Shown here piece after piece: positions 43,529 to 53,974 of a stretch of DNA of 64,000 bases. The stretch is from assembly GCA_004295085.1 (NCBI GenBank), contig SHNF01000009.1, forward strand, positions 1 through 64,000. Direction: 5' to 3'. Every line of letters starts with the position of its first letter. Positions within the stretch are counted from its first letter, which is position 1. The notes beneath the pieces were generated by a model, which made no database searches, was not told where the DNA came from, and worked only from the letters and a program-made list of their open reading frames with translations. Made by a program: the position numbers and the translations under genes. This stretch comes from Planctomycetota bacterium. Lineage in GTDB: Bacteria > Planctomycetota > UBA1135.

Positions 43529-45151
43529 ATGCATCGGCAATTCCGTCTCAGCTTCGTTCTTTCGATCACTGCCCTTGCCGCCAGCACAAGTTGCGACCAG
43601 GGCCCGGCCGGTGCTGGGGGTGAGTCGGCGACATCGGTCGAGACAACGAGCGTGACCGTCTTTGGCGAGCGGCTGCTCCTCTACATGGAGTATCCGCACC
43701 TCGTTCGGGGCCAGCCAGGCCGTTTCCTCGCGCATCTCACGGTGCTCGCGACTGGGGAACCGGTCCGCTCCGGCTCGGTCACCCTGGAGATTGGATCCGC
43801 GACGGTCGGTGTCGATGCGCCGAAGCGCGAGGGTCTCTTCATTCCCGAGGGAAGCTTCCCGGAGCCAGGGAGATTCCCCGCGCGTCTCATCGTGCAGAGC
43901 GGGCAGGCGGAGGAGACGCTGGATCTCGGGGAGGTCGTCGTGCATGAGACGGCAGCGGCGGCGGCCAAGGCAGCCGAGTCGAGGGGCGAAGGCGAGCCGC
44001 CCGATGCCGTCCCGTTCCTCATGGAGCAGCAGTGGAAGCTGAGGCTGCTCCTGGCCAGAGCGGAGGCGCAAACCCTGAGCAGACGACTCATCGTTCCCGC
44101 GCGCGCCTTGGCTCCCGAAGGCGCTTCGGCCGTGGTGTCTTCGCCGGTAGGAGGCCGCCTGGTGGCGCCGCCCTCTGGCGCGCTTCCCCGGACCGGCGAG
44201 GAGGTCGAAGCCGGGCAGGTGTTGGGTCTCGTCGAGCCGCCGCTCGGCGCATCCGAGCTCGGGCAGCTCCGAGCACTCGACCTCGAGTTCGATCTCAAGG
44301 CGCTCGACGTGATCCGAACGCTCGGCGAGTCCGATGCGCGGCTCCGCTACGCCGAGCGGGAGCGCGAAAGGATCGGAAAGCTGCGCGCGGAGGGTCTGAG
44401 CACCCAGCAGCAGCTCGACCAGGCTGAGCAGAACCTGGCCGTGGCACGGAATGAGTCCGAGGCTGCCGCCCGCATGAAAGACTCGCTCGACTCACTCCTG
44501 GAGAGCCGAAGGAGTGGGACTGGAGAAACCTTTGCCGCGGTGCGCCAGTTGCCCTTGGCCGCCCCCATCACGGGGAGGGTGGTCGAGGTCCGGCGCGTGC
44601 AGGGCGAATCCGTCGGACCGAACGATGCGGTCTTCCGGATCCTCGATTCCTCGCAGGTCTGGATCGAAGGGCGGGTCCTGGAGTTCGACCTGCCGCTCAT
44701 CCGCGAAGCTCCGGATGCCGTGGCGAACTTCGCCGCGATTCCCGGACGGCGGTTCGATCTGCTCGGGGCTTCCGGCGGCCGCCCGTACGTCGGACAGGAA
44801 GTGGACGCTTCCTCGCGGACGCTTCTCATCCGCTACGCGATGCAGAACGCGGACGGCGCCGTGCGTCCGGGCATGCTGGCAGAGCTCGAGATCGCGACGG
44901 GCCGCGTTGAGGCGGCAGTCGTGATCCCGAAGGCGGCCGTGGTCATGGACCAGGGTCTTCCAGCCGCCTACGTGATGCTCGAAGGGGAGCTCTTCCAGAA
45001 GCGGGAGCTCGAGCTCGGCATCCAGGACGGCGATCTGGTCGAGGTTCGCCGGGGTCTCGAGCCCGGCGAGCACGTGGCGACTCGGGGCGCGTACGTCATC
45101 AAGCTCGCCGCGCTGTCGCCGGCGTCCTTCGGCGCGGGCCACGTGCACTGA
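43529..45151 (+). CDS. RND efflux periplasmic adaptor (CusB/CzcB-like)
   Basis: Bridges the inner-membrane pump and outer-membrane channel. The 540-residue product starts with a signal ending in a possible lipobox Cys (LAASTSC). It has an extra N-terminal beta domain (~40-140, LLYMEYPHLVRGQPGRFLAHLTV), as in heavy-metal adaptors, then a lipoyl half (SSPVGGRLVAPPSGALPRTGEEVEAGQVLG), a coiled-coil hairpin (about 235-330) and a second lipoyl/beta-barrel part (LAAPITGRVVEVRRVQGESV). The ATG at 43529 gives the signal peptide. Confidence 0.88.
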   Translation: MHRQFRLSFVLSITALAASTSCDQGPAGAGGESATSVETTSVTVFGERLLLYMEYPHLVRGQPGRFLAHLTVLATGEPVRSGSVTLEIGSATVGVDAPKREGLFIPEGSFPEPGRFPARLIVQSGQAEETLDLGEVVVHETAAAAAKAAESRGEGEPPDAVPFLMEQQWKLRLLLARAEAQTLSRRLIVPARALAPEGASAVVSSPVGGRLVAPPSGALPRTGEEVEAGQVLGLVEPPLGASELGQLRALDLEFDLKALDVIRTLGESDARLRYAERERERIGKLRAEGLSTQQQLDQAEQNLAVARNESEAAARMKDSLDSLLESRRSGTGETFAAVRQLPLAAPITGRVVEVRRVQGESVGPNDAVFRILDSSQVWIEGRVLEFDLPLIREAPDAVANFAAIPGRRFDLLGASGGRPYVGQEVDASSRTLLIRYAMQNADGAVRPGMLAELEIATGRVEAAVVIPKAAVVMDQGLPAAYVMLEGELFQKRELELGIQDGDLVEVRRGLEPGEHVATRGAYVIKLAALSPASFGAGHVH

Positions 45152-45168
45152 GGCAGGGGGAAGACGCC

Positions 45169-48100
45169 ATGATCAACCTTCTCATCCGCTGGTCCCTCGC
45201 GAACCGCGTGCCGGTCCTCGTGATGGCCGCCTTGCTGATCGTCGCGGGCGGGTACGTGGCCTTGCGCATGCCGGTCGACGTGTTCCCCGACCTCACGGCT
45301 CCGACCGTGACCGTGATCGTCGAGGGCCACGGGATGGCGCCGACGGAGATGGAGACGCAGGTGACCTTCCCGATCGAGACCACGATGAACGGGGCGGCGG
45401 ACGTGCGGAGGGTGCGATCCGCCACGGCCGTCGGCATCGCCGTCGTCTGGGTCGAGTTCGAATGGGGGACCGACATCTACCGGGCGCGGCAGACCGTGGC
45501 GGAGCGGCTCAGCGCCATCGCGGGAAGCCTGCCGGCGCAGGTCGAGCCGCCCAAGCTCGCGCCAGCATCCTCGATCATGGGCGAGATCCTCTTCATCTCG
45601 CTCACCTCGGACCGGCACAGCCTGCTCGAGCTGAGAACCGTGGCAACGACTCAGGTGCGCCGGCGGCTGCTCGCGGTCGCCGGGGTCTCGCAGGTCACGC
45701 CCATCGGAGGCGACACGAAGCAGTACCAGGTCCTCCTTTCCGCGGAGCGCCTCCGGGCCTTCGGCATCGCCCCCTCCGAGGTCGCCGGGGCCCTGGAACA
45801 GACGAATGAGAACGTCACCGCAGGGATCCTTGCCAGCGGGCCGCAGGAGACGATCGTCGAGGGCATCGGGCGGGTCCGTTCGGTGGAGGACATCGGGAAG
45901 ACCGTGGTCGCGTTGCGCGGGGAGGTCCCGGTCCGCGTTTCCGATCTCGGGGAAGTGACGGTCGGAGCCGCCTTCAAGAGAGGTGTGGGCTCCGCCTCGC
46001 GCCGTGGTCCGGACTGGGAACCCATCATCGAGCCCGGAGTCATCATCGCCATCCAGAAGCAGCCAGGGGCGAACACGCTGGAGCTGACCAAGCGGCTCGA
46101 TGACGCCCTGGAAGAGATCCAGGCCAGCCTGCCGGCCGGCATGCACGTCAACAAAGACCTATTCCGGCAGGCGACTTTCATCGAGAATTCGGTCCAGAAC
46201 ACGACCACGGCGCTGCTGGAAGGCGCGCTGGTCGTGGCGCTGGTTGTCGTTGCGTTCCTCGCCAGCGGTCGCGCCACGCTGATCACGCTGCTCGCGCTGC
46301 CCCTCTCCCTGCTCACGGCGGTTCTTGCGCTCAAGGTACTTGGAGGGACGATCAACACGATGACGCTGGGCGGCATGGCGATCGCCATCGGAGCGCTCGT
46401 CGACGACGCCATCATCGACGTGGAGAACGTGGTCCGGCGGTTGCGCGAGAACAATCGGGCCCCGGCTGAGCGCAGGAGGCCTGTCCTTGCAATGGTCTAC
46501 GACGCGAGCATCGAGGTGCGCGGATCGATCGTGCTCGCCACATTCATCATCCTGCTCGTGTTTACGCCACTCTTCCTACTTTCTGGCGTCGAGGGCAGGC
46601 TTCTCCAGCCGCTTGGCCTGGCCTTCTCGGTAGCGTTGGCGGCATCCCTTCTTGTCGCGCTCACCTTGACGCCCGCGCTGTGTTTGCTGCTCTTGCCCGC
46701 GAGCCGGACCGTCCGAACCAGCAAGGACCCGCGGCTGGTTGCCTGGCTCAAGCGCGCCTACTCGCGCCCCTTGGATTGGGCTCTCCGCCATCCATGGAAG
46801 ATGGCCGGGCCGAGCGCCGGGTTGCTTGCCGCCAGCGTGGTCGCGGTATTCACGATGGGCCGCAACTTCCTCCCGGAGTTCAACGAGGGAGCGCTGGTCG
46901 TCGGACTCGTCACCGTGCCGGGGACGTCTCTCGGCCAGAGCGACGAGCTGGCGCACCTGGTCGAGGAGACCTTGATGCGCCATCCGGAGATCGCCGCCAT
47001 CGGCCGCCGGACCGGGCGGGCCGAGGAGGACGAGCACGTCCAGGGCGTGGAAGCGAGCGAGGTCGATCTGACCCTCGACATGGACGCCCCGCGCCGCCTG
47101 GGCCTTCCCGGGCGGAGCAAGGAGGAGCTGATCGAGGCGCTTCGGGCCGATGTCGCGGCCATCCCCGGAGTGCAGGCCACCTTCGGGCAGCCGATCAGCC
47201 ACCGCATCGATCACATGCTCTCCGGCACGCGCGCCAGCATCGCCGTCAAGGTGTTCGGCGAGAACCTCGAGACCCTGCGGACGCTGGGGACGCAGGTTGA
47301 GGGCCTGATGCGAGGGGTTGCCGGCGTCGTCGACCTCTCCACCGAGCAGCAGGCGCAGGTGGCAACGTTCCGGGTCGAGTTCGACCGGGACGCGATCGCA
47401 AGACATGGGTTGCAGGTGTCCGATGTGGCGCGCGCTCTCGAGCTTGCGACCAGCGGCCAGGTGGTTGGGCAAGTGCTCGAAGGCTTGAATGCCTTCGATC
47501 TCCTCGTGCGCCTCGGCGGCGTGAATTCAGCCTCCGCAGAGACGATCGCGGAGATGCTGGTCGACACGCCAGGCGGCGCAAGGATCCCGCTCAAGGCGCT
47601 GGCGGCACTGCGCGAGGAGCGCTCGCCGAACCTCATCAGCCGTGAGAACGTGCAGCGGAAGATCGTGGTGACCTGCAACGTCGCCGGGCGGGACGTGCGC
47701 GGCGTGGTCGAGGACATCCGGCAGGCCTTAACTTCGCGGATCGAGCTGCCAGCCGGCTACTACGTGGAATACGGCGGCCAGTTCGAGAGCGCCGAGGCGA
47801 CGACGCGGCTGCTGTCCTTCCTTGCCGTGGTCATCGTTGCCGGGATCGCGGGGCTGCTCTACTTCATGTTCCGTTCGGGGCGGGACACCGTGCTGATCAT
47901 GGTGAACCTCCCGCTGGCCCTGATCGGCGGAGTGGTGGGGGTCTACCTCACGGGCGGGACGCTCTCGGTCGCATCGATCATCGGCTTCATCAGCGTGTTC
48001 GGCGTCGCCGCGCGCAACGGCATCATGCTGGTCTCGCACATCCGCCACCTGCAGCGGGTCGAGGGCGTGAGCGGCTTCCAGGAGGCCGTGCGCCGGGGCG

Positions 48101-48351
48101 CGATGGAACGACTCGCGCCGATCCTGATGACGGCCCTCGCAGCGGGACTGGCGCTGGCCCCACTCGCCCTACGGGGCGATCGCCCCGGAAACGAGATCCT
48201 GACTCCCATGGCGGTGGTGATCCTCTTCGGGCTCCTCTCATCGACCCTCCTCAACATGCTCGTCGTCCCGGCGCTCTTTCTTCGATTCGGAGAAGCAGCG
48301 TCGCAAGCGGAGCTCGTCGAGGCGCGGACGGAGGTGATGAAACATGGCTAG
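45169..48351 (+). CDS. Heavy-metal efflux RND permease (CusA/CzcA family)
   Basis: Proton-driven inner-membrane pump. The 1060-residue length and twelve predicted helices are standard. Recognisable are LRMPVDVFPDLTAPTVTVIVEGHGMAPTE after the first helix, the helix-4 region AIAIGALVDDAIIDVENVVRRL with proton-relay Asp/Glu, and FGVAARNGIMLVSHIRHLQ near the C-terminus. The first helix-4 acidic residue of zinc-type CzcA is absent, leaning towards the CusA (Cu/Ag) side, but the metal is unproven. It begins 17 bp after the adaptor and overlaps the next ATG by 8 bp. Confidence 0.9.
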   Translation: MINLLIRWSLANRVPVLVMAALLIVAGGYVALRMPVDVFPDLTAPTVTVIVEGHGMAPTEMETQVTFPIETTMNGAADVRRVRSATAVGIAVVWVEFEWGTDIYRARQTVAERLSAIAGSLPAQVEPPKLAPASSIMGEILFISLTSDRHSLLELRTVATTQVRRRLLAVAGVSQVTPIGGDTKQYQVLLSAERLRAFGIAPSEVAGALEQTNENVTAGILASGPQETIVEGIGRVRSVEDIGKTVVALRGEVPVRVSDLGEVTVGAAFKRGVGSASRRGPDWEPIIEPGVIIAIQKQPGANTLELTKRLDDALEEIQASLPAGMHVNKDLFRQATFIENSVQNTTTALLEGALVVALVVVAFLASGRATLITLLALPLSLLTAVLALKVLGGTINTMTLGGMAIAIGALVDDAIIDVENVVRRLRENNRAPAERRRPVLAMVYDASIEVRGSIVLATFIILLVFTPLFLLSGVEGRLLQPLGLAFSVALAASLLVALTLTPALCLLLLPASRTVRTSKDPRLVAWLKRAYSRPLDWALRHPWKMAGPSAGLLAASVVAVFTMGRNFLPEFNEGALVVGLVTVPGTSLGQSDELAHLVEETLMRHPEIAAIGRRTGRAEEDEHVQGVEASEVDLTLDMDAPRRLGLPGRSKEELIEALRADVAAIPGVQATFGQPISHRIDHMLSGTRASIAVKVFGENLETLRTLGTQVEGLMRGVAGVVDLSTEQQAQVATFRVEFDRDAIARHGLQVSDVARALELATSGQVVGQVLEGLNAFDLLVRLGGVNSASAETIAEMLVDTPGGARIPLKALAALREERSPNLISRENVQRKIVVTCNVAGRDVRGVVEDIRQALTSRIELPAGYYVEYGGQFESAEATTRLLSFLAVVIVAGIAGLLYFMFRSGRDTVLIMVNLPLALIGGVVGVYLTGGTLSVASIIGFISVFGVAARNGIMLVSHIRHLQRVEGVSGFQEAVRRGAMERLAPILMTALAAGLALAPLALRGDRPGNEILTPMAVVILFGLLSSTLLNMLVVPALFLRFGEAASQAELVEARTEVMKHG

Positions 48352-49729
48352 CTGGAAGCTGCACTTCGGCGGTCTTTGTCCTCTCCTGAGCCTATCGCTC
48401 GCCGGCTGCGCCACGGTGGACCCGGGCCCGGACTATGAGAAGGCTCGAGAGGAGATCCACGCCACGACGGGCGTGGAGTCCATCTACCACCCCGAGGGCC
48501 CGGCACTCTCGGCGGAAGAGATCCAGCTCATGGTCTCGGACGGGCTTGGGCTCGACGAGGCCGCGCGGCTTGCGCTGCTCAACAACCGCCGGCTCCAGGC
48601 CGGGTTCATGGGGCTCGGCGTGGCACGTGCGGAGTACGTCCAGGCCGGCCTGCTGAGCAACCCCAGCCTGAGCCTCGCGTTCCTCTTCCCCGAGGGCGGG
48701 GGCCGCGTGAAGTGGACGGCGGATCTCGTCGGCAGCGTGGCCGACCTCTGGCAGATCCCCTCGCGGAAGGCGGTGGCGGCCGCCGGGCTCGAGCAGCGCA
48801 TCCTCGAGGTCTCACGCTTCGCCGGCGAGCTGGTCGCCGCGACGAGAGCGGCCTACTTCGAGAGCGTCGCCGCGGGCGCGGAGCGGTCGGTGGCTCGAGA
48901 GAGCGTGGAGCTGGCTCGACGCCTGCTGGAGGCCGTGCGCCGGCAGGCTGAGCACGGCGTGGCAACGAGGACGGAAGAGAACCTTGCCGAGAGCCTTTCC
49001 TTGGGCGCGGAGCTGTCTCTCCGGCGCGCCGAGCGTGAGGAGGTTACGGCCAAGCGCAGGCTGGCGGCCTTGCTGTCCCTGGAAGCGGACGTGTTCGAAG
49101 TCGAGCTTGCCGACCCCCTGCCGGAGCCGGCGCTGCTCGAGCTGGAGCGCGAGTCGCTCGTGGACCGGAGCCTGGAGGTTCGCCCTGACGTTCGCGCGGC
49201 CGGGAAGGCGGTTGCCGCGGCCGAAGGACAAGCCGACCTGGAACGGCGGCGGATTATTCCGGAGCTGTCGGCGGGCCTCTCGGCCGAACGACCCGAGGGC
49301 GGAAGCTCGACGGACTTCCTGATCGGACCAACCGCGACGATCGAGATCCCCCTCTTCGATCAGAACCAGGCGCAGGTGAGCCGCGCCGAGTTCCACCTGG
49401 CGGAGCTGAGAATGGAGTACGCGGCCCTCGTGGCCGAGGTCAGCCAGGAAGTCCGCGCGAAAGCGGACAAGGCCGCCAGTGCGGCACGGGCGGCCACCTT
49501 CGTCCAGGAAGACCTGCTCCCGCAGGCGGAACAGAGCGCGGCCCTGGCCAAGAAAGCCTACGAGCTCGGCGATACGACGGTGCTTGCATTGCTCGAGGCC
49601 CAGCGGACGGTCCTCGAAGCGCGGCGAACCCTGGTCGACGCTCTCCTGGAGGCTGCCCGGTCTCGCATCGAGCTGGAGCGAGCCGTTGGCGCTCCGCTGG
49701 GTGCAGCCACGGGTGCGAAGGCGCCCTGA
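48344..49729 (+). CDS. TolC-family outer-membrane efflux lipoprotein (CusC-like)
   Basis: Trimeric outer-membrane channel of the pump. The 461-residue product has a lipoprotein signal (LCPLLSLSLAGC, Cys21) and two OEP repeats rich in long helices (LDEAARLALLNNRRLQAGFMGLGVARAEYVQAGLLSNP; VDRSLEVRPDVRAAGKAVAAAEGQADLERRRIIPELSAGL). It completes the tripartite efflux operon. The whole cassette (42.9-49.7 kb) uses CTC-GAG and GAT-CGAG-type codons more than its surroundings, in keeping with a later arrival. Confidence 0.88.
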   Translation: MASWKLHFGGLCPLLSLSLAGCATVDPGPDYEKAREEIHATTGVESIYHPEGPALSAEEIQLMVSDGLGLDEAARLALLNNRRLQAGFMGLGVARAEYVQAGLLSNPSLSLAFLFPEGGGRVKWTADLVGSVADLWQIPSRKAVAAAGLEQRILEVSRFAGELVAATRAAYFESVAAGAERSVARESVELARRLLEAVRRQAEHGVATRTEENLAESLSLGAELSLRRAEREEVTAKRRLAALLSLEADVFEVELADPLPEPALLELERESLVDRSLEVRPDVRAAGKAVAAAEGQADLERRRIIPELSAGLSAERPEGGSSTDFLIGPTATIEIPLFDQNQAQVSRAEFHLAELRMEYAALVAEVSQEVRAKADKAASAARAATFVQEDLLPQAEQSAALAKKAYELGDTTVLALLEAQRTVLEARRTLVDALLEAARSRIELERAVGAPLGAATGAKAP

Positions 49730-49891
49730 CATGCATGCGCCTAGACCCGGAGCCGCAGCTTCGGCCGTGATTTGAGCGCCACCTTCGTCCCGGCGCAAAA
49801 CTGGAGCCTGCTCGGCCTGCGGCGCGTAGACGACTGGAACTGCATGCCAGGCCGTCAGCGTGTTCCCAGGCGTAGAGTGGTCCTTCTCCAC

Positions 49892-51271
49892 ATGAGCATC
49901 TTCCCCCTCCTGTCCGCGTTGCTCGCGTTCCCCGCGGCGCCGCAGGGCGGCAGCTTCGGCTTCGGTGAAGCCGTGGAGCTGCCGAGCAGCAGTCCGCAGG
50001 ACGCCGACCATGCCGCCGTGGCCATCAACTCCGACGGCGACCTGCTGGCGGTGTTCTCGTCCGAGCGCTTCGACCTGTCGCCGCGCGCCTTCCAGGTCGA
50101 AGCCTTCTACCTGAGCCACCTCGGCTCCGGCGCCTGGTCCGCGCCCGACGCCGCCGTGAACCGCTGCCTGCTGGGCAGCGCCAAGTCCCAGGCATTCGGC
50201 CTGGCCTATGAAGCCTGCCGCAAGCCCGACGTCGTGGCTGTGGGCCGCGACTTCTACGTGGTGTGGCCACGCAGCAGCGAGGACCGCCTCCTGCACCGGC
50301 TGGAGATGGCGCGCGTCGCGCCGGACGGCCTCGGCGGCTTCCGGGTGGACGCGCCCGGGCCCGGCGTCGGCTACGTCGTGGATGCGCAGATCGACGGCCA
50401 GGTGGCCGGCATCATGCCGGACCTGGTCGAAGTGCCCGGCCAGGCCGCCAGCGTGGCCGTGGTGTACGTGGACGACGAGCTGCAGGCCGAGCCGCTGCGC
50501 GAGTTCGACCTGCGCTTCCTGCGCGCCGACTTCGGCTCGCTGCCGCCGGCGGTGGACGGGCCGCACGTGCTGGTGGACAGCGCCACCCTGGACGACACGG
50601 CCCTGACGACCGCGCCCTTCGGGGGCAAGGTGCTGCCGGACGTGGTGCGCGACGACTCCGGCAACCTGGTGCTCGCCTACGAGAGTTATGTGCGCAGCGG
50701 CCACCTGGGCGCGCCGGCCGACATCGGCCGGGTGTGGCTCACCTGGTTCGCCGACTCCGGCTCCGGCGTTCCGGTGCCGCTGCAGAGCCACGAGTTCCGC
50801 GGCCAGCGCCGCAGCGATCCCGTGCGCCGGCCCAAGCTGGCCACGAGCCGCATGGACGCGACCAACTCGGTCAGCATCGCCATGATGCACCTGCCCGACC
50901 AGCAGCAGGAGACCGACACGGGCTATTACGAGGCGACCTGGGACGGCACCACCATCACCAGCGTGGACCTGCTGTACCCGAATTCGGGCGCGCTGCCGGA
51001 TTCCATGCCGACCCCCGTGCATGGCGCGACGCTGCGCGCCTGCCTGGGCACGCGCGGCAACGAGGGACACACGCATCTCGTCGCGTTCCTGCAGAGCCTC
51101 ACCGGCGGCCTCATCTCCATCCCGGCCACGCGCGAGCCCTGGCGCCCGGCCTCGGATTTGATGGAGCCCGGTCCGTCAGGCTCGGGCGCCTCCACTTGCG
51201 TGCCCATCACCTACGAGGCGGTCTCGGCGGCCGGGCCGGTGCGCGTGTTCCTCCGGGTGGACCGGCGCTAG
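49892..51271 (+). CDS. Exported protein of unknown function
   Basis: 459 residues from the ATG at 49892 with a clear signal peptide (MSIFPLLSALLAFPAAPQG). The mature part has recurring short blocks (AVAINSDGDLLAVFSS, PDVVAVGRDFYVVW, LVEVPGQAASVAVVYV, DVVRDDSGNLVLAYESY) with the rhythm of a sialidase-like or other beta-propeller. No catalytic residue assigned. A TAGAGT hexamer ends 13 nt before the start. The longer frame from 49772 lacks a signal and is not preferred. Confidence 0.7.
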   Translation: MSIFPLLSALLAFPAAPQGGSFGFGEAVELPSSSPQDADHAAVAINSDGDLLAVFSSERFDLSPRAFQVEAFYLSHLGSGAWSAPDAAVNRCLLGSAKSQAFGLAYEACRKPDVVAVGRDFYVVWPRSSEDRLLHRLEMARVAPDGLGGFRVDAPGPGVGYVVDAQIDGQVAGIMPDLVEVPGQAASVAVVYVDDELQAEPLREFDLRFLRADFGSLPPAVDGPHVLVDSATLDDTALTTAPFGGKVLPDVVRDDSGNLVLAYESYVRSGHLGAPADIGRVWLTWFADSGSGVPVPLQSHEFRGQRRSDPVRRPKLATSRMDATNSVSIAMMHLPDQQQETDTGYYEATWDGTTITSVDLLYPNSGALPDSMPTPVHGATLRACLGTRGNEGHTHLVAFLQSLTGGLISIPATREPWRPASDLMEPGPSGSGASTCVPITYEAVSAAGPVRVFLRVDRR

Positions 51272-51714
51272 CCGCAAGAAAAATGCGACCTCGACGTCAA
51301 GCGACGCCGAGGCCGCAACTCCATCCCCTCAGATGGGACCACAAATAAGCGGTCAGGACTTAGACTTCGGATGGGATCCGGAGCCTGGTCTGCGCCGCGC
51401 GAGCAAAGCCTTTGGGGGGTCAGGCTGCGCGTCACGACGCGACCCGGAGGGGGAGGAGGGAACAAAGAGCCTGCCGAGGGGCCGATCACCCACAAAGTGG
51501 CTGTTTGCCAGTGAAACTCCCGGAAAATCCGGAGAGTTTTCGCGAGTGATTCTCTAAGTGATTTTCTCATCAATACTTACGGCATCCATTCCGGAACCGT
51601 GCGGTGGCCGGCTCACGGGCGGGAGTGAGCGTCGGTGCGGCCGCCGCTAGAATCATGAAATCCGTTTGCCCGGGCAGGCGCGCGTTCGACCCTGCGGCCC
51701 CAAACCATCCCACC
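51272..51714. other. 443-bp intergenic region with hairpins, lower G+C
   Basis: This gap before pckA has a visibly lower G+C than its surroundings and no recognisable gene. It contains an 11-bp hairpin with a 1-nt bulge (AAACTC-CCGGA, 51514-51539, loop AAA) followed by a T-rich stretch. At the left end is an imperfect 12-bp hairpin that, on the minus strand, runs into ATTTTTC, like an intrinsic terminator of a minus-strand transcript. A TAGAAT hexamer at 51648-51653 may be the pckA -10. Confidence 0.5.
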
Positions 51715-53394
<1,680 letters not shown>

Positions 53395-53400
53395 CCGGGG

Positions 53401-53898
53401 TCAGAGCGGGCGCTCGGCGCGCGCCAGCCGCTCCAGTGCCTCGCCGGTGAGGCGCTCGATCGTCCATTCCGGCATGCTGCGGGCGCCGATCGAGCGGTAG
53501 AAGCGCAGCGCCGGCTCGTTCCAGTCGAGCACGGCCCATTCCAGGCGCCCGCAGCCGCGCAGCAGGGCGATGCGCGCCAGCTCGGACAGCAATGCGCGGC
53601 CGATGCCGTGGCCGCGCATCTCCGGCGTCACGAACAGGTCCTCCAGGTAGATCCCGGGCCTGGCCAGGAACGTGGAGAAGTTGTGGAAGAAGAGCGCGAA
53701 GCCGGCGGGCTTGCCGTCCCATTCGGCCAGCAGCGCCTCCGCGTACGGCCGCGGGCCGAACAGGGCCGCGTGCAGGCGCTCTTCCGTCGCCTCGACCTCC
53801 GCAGCGAGGCGCTCGTACTCCGCCAGCGCGCGGATGAACTGCAGCACCGCAGGGACGTCGTCCGGCCCGGCGGCGCGGATGCGAAGGATCCCCGCCAC
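53401..53898 (-). CDS. GNAT-family N-acetyltransferase
   Basis: 165 residues, spermidine/diamine acetyltransferase-like: RIRAAGPDDVPAVLQFIRALAEYERLA at the start, FHNFSTFLARPGIYLEDLFVTPEMRGHGIGRALL with the acetyl-CoA-binding RGxGIG, then LDWNEPALRFYRSIGA. The substrate is an amine by family. The start is a GTG at 53898 preceded 7 nt upstream by TAGCGT, so leaderless. It is convergent with pckA, 6 bp apart. Confidence 0.85.
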   Translation of the reverse strand: MAGILRIRAAGPDDVPAVLQFIRALAEYERLAAEVEATEERLHAALFGPRPYAEALLAEWDGKPAGFALFFHNFSTFLARPGIYLEDLFVTPEMRGHGIGRALLSELARIALLRGCGRLEWAVLDWNEPALRFYRSIGARSMPEWTIERLTGEALERLARAERPL

Positions 53899-53905
53899 CC
53901 GGGAA

Positions 53906-53911
53906 ACGCTA
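53906..53911 (-). promoter_or_regulatory. -10 element of the GNAT gene (leaderless)
   Basis: TAGCGT on the minus strand, 7 nt before the GTG at 53898, with no ribosome-binding site between. Confidence 0.45.
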
Positions 53912-53974
53912 GCGCCGGCAGCGGTTGCCGGCTAGCCCGGCGCGGACGCGGGCCTAGGATCCTGCTCTGTTCCC

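Noticed and set aside
43064-44071. 335-codon minus-strand frame opposite the His-rich and CusB-like genes
   Set aside because: It opposes the clear adaptor gene and has no motif; a shadow frame.
51268-51573. 101-codon minus-strand frame in the pckA leader gap
   Set aside because: Pro/Arg-rich product with no homologous feature I recognise; left as non-coding element, though not excluded.
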